This document shows, in pieces, positions 60,418-64,000 of a stretch of 64,000 nucleotides of DNA (within the stretch, counting starts at the first letter, position 1; every line of letters begins with the position of its first letter). The position numbers were made by a program, and so were the translations under genes. The DNA comes from Streptomyces aureocirculatus (GTDB taxonomy: Bacteria > Actinomycetota > Actinomycetes > Streptomycetales > Streptomycetaceae). The notes below the pieces were generated by a model. The model saw only the letters and a list, made by a program, of their open reading frames with translations. It was not told where the DNA came from and searched no databases. The stretch covers positions 37,159 to 101,158 of the forward strand of contig NZ_JOAP01000024.1 of the NCBI RefSeq assembly GCF_000720475.1, written 5' to 3'.

Positions 60418-63279
60418 GTGTCCGTGGACTGGTCCATCTACACCTTGACGGACCCGGTGTTCTTCGAGACCCCGGCGCGATCCGTCACCGCCGAGCACCT
60501 GGTGCCCGCCGGGTTCGCGCCGCTTCCCGACGGCTGGCGGCACACGGCCGCCCGCGTCTGGGACATGTACCGGCCGGGGCCGGCCGCCGAGGCCGACCAG
60601 GGCTGGAAGATCCATGTCTCGGCGACGTACGACAACGCCGCACAGGTCCTGGACATCGTCGCCGACCACTGTCTGCGGGACCGTGTCGCCTTCAAGCACC
60701 TGCGCAGCCGGGCCCTGCTCGACGCCATGAACTCCAAGTACGCCCCCCGCCCCGCGGGCGGCAAGATCATCGCCGTCTACCCGCGTGACGAGGACGCCTT
60801 CGAGCGCTGCGCGCACGCGCTCGACCGGAGCCTCGCGGGCAGCGCCGGACCGTACATCCTGACCGACTGCCGCTGGGGCGAAGGGCCCGTCCACTTCCGG
60901 TACGGCGCCTTCCGTGAACGCTGGTGCTGGACCGACGACGGCGGGCGTGTGCTCGCCCGCGCCGGAGCCGACGGACGCTTGGTACCCGACCGCAGGCGGC
61001 CCGCCTTCGAGCTGCCCGAGGGTGTGCCGGTGCCGGAGTTCCTGCGTCCGCACATCGACCGGCGCGCGGCCCCGAGTGGCGACTTCGGCTACGAGGTGCG
61101 GCAGGCGCTGCACTTCTCCAACGCCGGTGGCGTGTACGCCGCGGTGTGCCGCGACGACGGCCGCCGCGTGGTCCTCAAGGAGGCAAGGCCGCACACCGGC
61201 CGGGACGGCACGGGTCGCGACGCCACCGCGCGTCTCGCGCACGAGAAGGACGTGCTCGACCGGCTCGCCGCCGTCCCCGGCGTCCCGCGGGCCCATGAGC
61301 TCTTCGACTTCGGCGGCCACGGCATGCTGGCGATGGAGCACCTGGACGGCGTCCCGCTGCAACGCTGGATGGTGCGCCACCATCCACTGATCAACTGGGC
61401 CGCGCACACCCCCGACGGCCTGCGCGACTACGCCCGGCGCGCGGAGGCCCTGCACGCCGAAGTCGCCGCCCTGGTGCGGCGGGTGCACGCCGCGGGGTTC
61501 GTGTACGGCGATGTGCACCCGGGGAACGTGCTGGTGGCGGAGGGCGCCTTCGAGGGGGATGACATCGAGGCGTATGTCGGGGCGTATGGGGCCGGCGCGG
61601 CTCCGAAGGTGCGGCTCGTCGACTTCGAGATGGCCTTCCCCATCGCCGAGGACACCCGCCCCACGCTCGGCTACCCCGGCTTCACCGCGCGCCGCAAGAC
61701 CGGCACGGCCGTCGACGAACACGCCCTGACGGTGCTGCGCCTCTGGCTGTATCTGCCCCTCGTGACCTTGCTCGGCATGTGCCCGGACAAGGCAGGACAA
61801 CTCGCGGCCGTGGCCGCGCGCCTGTTCCCCCTGCCGGGCGACTTCGTCACATCGGTCACGGCGTCCCTCGCGGAGCCATCGGAGACGTCAGCTTCATCTA
61901 CCTCATCGGCTTCATCGGCTTCATCGGCTTCATCGACTTCATCGGCTTCGTCGAAGCGACGGGCAGTCGGTGCGGTCGCCGACGTCCCCCTCGACATCGA
62001 CCCCGCCGATCCCGCCGCCTGGGCGGCCGTACGTGCCTCCATGGCGCGCGCCGTCCACGCCACCGCCACGCCCGACCGTGACGACCGGCTCTTCCCCGGC
62101 GACCCGCGCCAGTTCAACGAGGCGCCAGGCGCCTTCGCGCACGGGGCGGCGGGCGTGCTGTGGGCCCTGTCCGTCGCGGGCGGTGAGCGCGACGCCACGT
62201 ACGAGGAGTGGCTGTTGCGGGCGGCCCGCGCCGAGCACGTCAGGCCCGGCTTCTACGACGGCGCGCACGGCGTCGCCCACGTACTCGACCACCTCGGGCA
62301 CCACGACGCGGCCAAGGACTTGGTCGACCGTGTCCGCGCCGGTGTCGAGGAGGCGACCGATGTGTCGCTGTACGGCGGCCTCGCCGGAGTCGGCCTCAAC
62401 CTGCTGCACTTCGCCGCGGGCGACCCGGGGCACGCCTGGCTCAAGGACGCCCGCGAACTGGCGGCGCGCGTCACCGCCGCCCTCGACGACGGCAGGCCGC
62501 ACGGCATCGACCGGGCCCGGGCGGCGGCGGGCACCCAGGGCGGTCTTTTACGCGGGTGGTCCGGCGTGGGCCTGTTCCTGCTGCGCATGTACGAGGCCAC
62601 GGGCGAGGGCGCGTACGTGCGGCACGCGCTGCGTGCCGTGCACCGCGACCTGGACCTGTGCGTGCTCCGCGCGGAAGGCGCGCTGCACGTCGACGGGGGC
62701 TTCCGGTCACTGCCCTATCTCGACGTCGGCTCCGTCGGCATCGGCATCGTGGCCGACCTGCTGTGCGACCACTCGGACGACGCCCGGCTCCGCGACGCGC
62801 TGCCGGGGCTCGCCCTCGCCACGCACTCGCCACTCACGGTCGACGGCCAGTTGTTCAACGGGCGTGCCGGGCTCCTGTCGGCGGCGCACGCGCTGCGGCG
62901 GCACCTGCCCATGGCCGTCACCGACGGGGAGCCCGGCGCCGTGGACCCCGTACCCGCACGGCTGGCGGTCGCCCCCGTGCCCGAGCATCTGCGCGCCCTC
63001 CACTGGCACGCCCTCGCCCACCGCGGTCAGGTGGCGTTCCCCGGTCAGGGCGGGCTGCGGCTCTCCATGGATCTGGCGACCGGCAACGCGGGGGTCCTCG
63101 CGGCCCTGTCGTACGTCACGGCCGACGGCCCGCCCCCGCTGCCGTTCCTGGGCCGTGCGGTGGCGGAGCGTCCGCCGGGCGGTGCCGTACCTCCGCCGGC
63201 CGCGGCGGAGCACATGCTTCCGGCGGACGACCGCCGCCGGTTCCGCGCAGAAGACCCGGGAGGGGGTGACACCGCATGA
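60418..63279 (+). CDS. lanKC: Class III lanthipeptide synthetase (LanKC); contains a TTA codon
   Basis: 953 residues with the tridomain layout. The N-terminal lyase domain covers about 1-215. The kinase-like domain covers about 220-450: ATP-binding Lys in VVLKEARPH, catalytic VYGDVHPGNVLV, metal Asp in LVDFEMAF. A Ser-rich linker follows (SASSTSSASSASS). The C-terminal LanC-like cyclase covers about 530-953 (FAHGAAGVLWAL, SLYGGLAGVGLNLL, LFNGRAGLLSAAH) and lacks the Cys-Cys-His zinc ligands, as in class III rather than class IV. It phosphorylates and eliminates Ser/Thr and closes lanthionine or labionin rings. GTG follows GGAGG. Codon 711 is TTA (62548-62550). The stop overlaps the first precursor ATG. 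Confidence 0.94.
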   Translation: MSVDWSIYTLTDPVFFETPARSVTAEHLVPAGFAPLPDGWRHTAARVWDMYRPGPAAEADQGWKIHVSATYDNAAQVLDIVADHCLRDRVAFKHLRSRALLDAMNSKYAPRPAGGKIIAVYPRDEDAFERCAHALDRSLAGSAGPYILTDCRWGEGPVHFRYGAFRERWCWTDDGGRVLARAGADGRLVPDRRRPAFELPEGVPVPEFLRPHIDRRAAPSGDFGYEVRQALHFSNAGGVYAAVCRDDGRRVVLKEARPHTGRDGTGRDATARLAHEKDVLDRLAAVPGVPRAHELFDFGGHGMLAMEHLDGVPLQRWMVRHHPLINWAAHTPDGLRDYARRAEALHAEVAALVRRVHAAGFVYGDVHPGNVLVAEGAFEGDDIEAYVGAYGAGAAPKVRLVDFEMAFPIAEDTRPTLGYPGFTARRKTGTAVDEHALTVLRLWLYLPLVTLLGMCPDKAGQLAAVAARLFPLPGDFVTSVTASLAEPSETSASSTSSASSASSASSTSSASSKRRAVGAVADVPLDIDPADPAAWAAVRASMARAVHATATPDRDDRLFPGDPRQFNEAPGAFAHGAAGVLWALSVAGGERDATYEEWLLRAARAEHVRPGFYDGAHGVAHVLDHLGHHDAAKDLVDRVRAGVEEATDVSLYGGLAGVGLNLLHFAAGDPGHAWLKDARELAARVTAALDDGRPHGIDRARAAAGTQGGLLRGWSGVGLFLLRMYEATGEGAYVRHALRAVHRDLDLCVLRAEGALHVDGGFRSLPYLDVGSVGIGIVADLLCDHSDDARLRDALPGLALATHSPLTVDGQLFNGRAGLLSAAHALRRHLPMAVTDGEPGAVDPVPARLAVAPVPEHLRALHWHALAHRGQVAFPGQGGLRLSMDLATGNAGVLAALSYVTADGPPPLPFLGRAVAERPPGGAVPPPAAAEHMLPADDRRRFRAEDPGGGDTA
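61888..61953 (+). repeat. 9-nt repeat coding the Ser-rich LanKC linker
   Basis: Tandem GCTTCATCG/ACTTCATCG units encode (A/T)SS repeats joining the kinase and cyclase domains of the synthetase. In frame, so length variation would be tolerated. Confidence 0.85.
62548..62550 (+). promoter_or_regulatory. In-frame TTA (bldA-dependent) codon in lanKC
   Basis: Reads CTT-TTA-CGC within GGLLRGW of the cyclase domain. TTA codons are rare in Streptomyces and need the developmentally timed bldA tRNA, so synthetase production may be tied to differentiation. Confidence 0.8.
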
Positions 63280-63359
63280 ACGTTCTGGAGCTTCAGGAGC
63301 TGGAGACGTCGACCCTCGACGACGAACTCCTCGGCAGCACCGGCAGCGTGGACTGCTGA
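63276..63359 (+). CDS. lanA1: Class III lanthipeptide precursor 1 (27 residues)
   Basis: Starts MNVLELQELETS, containing the class III leader helix motif LELQELE that LanKC enzymes recognise, then DDELLG, and ends STGSVDC with a C-terminal Cys. Ser21-x-x-Ser24-x-x-Cys27 matches the Ser-xx-Ser-x(2-5)-Cys labionin motif. GGAGGGGGTGAC precedes the ATG, which overlaps the synthetase stop (ATGA). At 27 residues it is much shorter than usual class III precursors (about 40-60) and the core could be as short as seven residues. Confidence 0.88.
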   Translation: MNVLELQELETSTLDDELLGSTGSVDC

Positions 63360-63390
63360 GCCGTCAGGACAGGCCCCGGCGAGCACACGG

Positions 63391-63400
63391 AAGGAGGTGA
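63391..63400 (+). promoter_or_regulatory. Near-perfect Shine-Dalgarno for precursor 2
   Basis: AAGGAGGTGA, complementary to the 16S 3' end over ten bases, 6 nt before the ATG. It indicates strong translation of the small peptide. Confidence 0.85.
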
Positions 63401-63406
63401 CATCGC

Positions 63407-63490
63407 ATGAACGTTCTGGAGCTTCAGGAGCTGGAGACGTCGACCCTCGACGACGAGCTGCTCGGCAGCACCGGCAGTGTGGACTGCTGA
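63407..63490 (+). CDS. lanA2: Class III lanthipeptide precursor 2 (27 residues, protein identical to precursor 1)
   Basis: The same 27-residue peptide as precursor 1: leader motif LELQELE and terminal STGSVDC. The 84-bp gene differs from the first copy at three bases, all synonymous (GAA/GAG, CTC/CTG, AGC/AGT). The two starts are 131 bp apart, and the upstream GTGACAYCGC is duplicated too, so the duplicated unit includes the ribosome-binding site. It probably raises precursor dosage for the single LanKC. Confidence 0.88.
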   Translation: MNVLELQELETSTLDDELLGSTGSVDC

Positions 63491-63571
63491 CCCGCTGTGA
63501 CATCTCGATGAGACCGAGAGGGCCGCAGCGGCAGTCCACCGCGGCCGCCGGCCGGTCCGACTGAACCGGCG

Positions 63572-63604
63572 GTGGGGGGTCCCTGGACGCAGGGGACCCC
63601 CCAC
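63572..63604. terminator. Terminator-like hairpin after the precursor genes
   Basis: GTGGGGGGTCCC and GGGACCCCCCAC, perfect 12-bp arms with a 9-nt loop, between the second precursor and the convergent glycosyltransferase. There is no long U-tract, which is common in Streptomyces. It may serve both strands. Confidence 0.8.
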
Positions 63605-63621
63605 ACACTCCGTCCGTGTCC

Positions 63622-64000
63622 TCAGGCGCCCGGCCCGACGACGTCGTCCCCCGCGCCCGCCGGGCCGCGCCTGTGCCGCTCGGCGAGACGGACCAGGGTG
63701 GGGACGACGTCGGCGGGGCTGGGCATGGCGAGCATGTCGGCGCGCAGGCGCCGGGCTCCCTCGGTGAAGGAGGAATCCGTGAGCATCCGCTCGACCTCGT
63801 GCGCGACCGCCAGGCCCCTGGCCAGGATCGGGGCGTCGATCTCCTCGGCGACGGCGAGTTGGGGTACCGCGTGCAGCGAGGTCGTGCCGATGGTGCCGAA
63901 ACCGCCGTGGTGGACCATCACATCGCAGGTCGGCGCCAGCGCCGACAGCGGCACGAACTCCTCCACCCGCACCCGGTCCGCCACCACCCCCAGCTCCTCG
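63622..64000 (-). CDS. GT1-family glycosyltransferase, C-terminal part (5' end beyond window)
   Basis: About 126 C-terminal residues in the window; the coding sequence continues past base 64000. The nucleotide-sugar-binding block CDVMVHHGGFGTIGTTSLHA (HHGG-GT) and the ending MPSPADVVPTLVRLAERHR are typical of antibiotic glycosyltransferases (EryCIII/DesVII-like). Convergent with the precursor genes, it is the natural candidate to attach the aminodeoxysugar made by the 45.6-50.2 kb operon to the lanthipeptide or its acyl group. Confidence 0.88.
   Translation of the reverse strand, partial: EELGVVADRVRVEEFVPLSALAPTCDVMVHHGGFGTIGTTSLHAVPQLAVAEEIDAPILARGLAVAHEVERMLTDSSFTEGARRLRADMLAMPSPADVVPTLVRLAERHRRGPAGAGDDVVGPGA

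Noticed and set aside
63408..63608. Overlapping minus-strand short frames over the precursor genes
   Set aside because: They duplicate only because the precursor genes are duplicated; no ribosome-binding sites.
1..64000. tRNA, rRNA, riboswitch, phage attachment site or replication origin
   Set aside because: Looked for cloverleaf/T-loop strings and integrase genes by eye; nothing convincing. A tRNAscan-SE and Infernal/Rfam run would settle this.

Overview
The window reads as a stretch of a Streptomyces-type actinomycete chromosome. It is very G+C-rich with strongly G/C-biased third codon positions, TTA codons are almost absent, GTG starts are common, and the families are typical of that genus: an LmbU-like regulator, XRE/MmyB-SDR pairs, NACHT/STAND ATPases, DUF5997 beside a LysR-like protein, and two dense specialised-metabolite loci. 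No rRNA, tRNA, CRISPR array or replication origin was seen.

Layout. 1-15.4 kb is mostly ordinary chromosome: the 3' end of a GH18 chitinase, two adjacent STAND NTPases (TPR type and NACHT type), a Tat-exported family-8 polysaccharide lyase, and a four-gene molybdenum hydroxylase operon (2Fe-2S, FAD, molybdopterin subunits, XdhC chaperone) facing a TetR regulator across a pair of operator-like palindromes.

15.5-32.8 kb is biosynthetic locus 1. A nine-gene minus-strand series starts with a stand-alone condensation-domain gene. It continues with a fatty-acid desaturase, a GNAT N-acyltransferase, a class-III aminotransferase fused to an SRPBCC-like domain, an acyl-AMP ligase, two paralogous amidohydrolases enclosing an acyl carrier protein, and ends with a 2210-residue NRPS (A-MT-T-C-A-T, no thioesterase). 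An MFS exporter diverges from it. The set suggests an N-acylated, N-methylated dipeptide-type product that I cannot match to a known pathway.

32.9-45.6 kb is mixed: an SDR/XRE pair, an M28 peptidase, and a 3-kb island (36.5-39.7 kb) bounded by a 32-bp near-perfect inverted repeat. The island holds a LysR gene, small orphan genes, and broken pieces of an IS5-type transposase, an SDR and a Tn3-type transposase. After it come a LysR-like ligand-binding protein without a DNA-binding domain, a STAS protein with a substituted phospho-site, an MFS/TetR pair, a FabG-like SDR and a DUF523 protein.

45.65-64 kb is biosynthetic locus 2, cut by the window edge. A minus-strand operon encodes a 2,3-dehydratase, 3-aminotransferase, 3,5-epimerase and 4-ketoreductase, the TylX3/DnmT-DnmJ-DnmU-DnmV set for a 2,3,6-trideoxy-3-aminohexose. 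An LmbU-like regulator follows. A long plus-strand series then encodes an ACP, a small aryl-acid-type ligase, a MIO ammonia lyase, an ABC exporter, a fatty-acyl-AMP ligase, a GNAT acyltransferase and a class III lanthipeptide synthetase with an in-frame TTA codon. Two 27-residue precursor peptides follow, identical in protein sequence and ending in Ser-xx-Ser-xx-Cys. A TylF-type O-methyltransferase and the C-terminus of a GT1 glycosyltransferase lie on the opposite strand. Together these imply an acylated, aminosugar-decorated class III lanthipeptide with an exceptionally short core. This is the most novel-looking system here.
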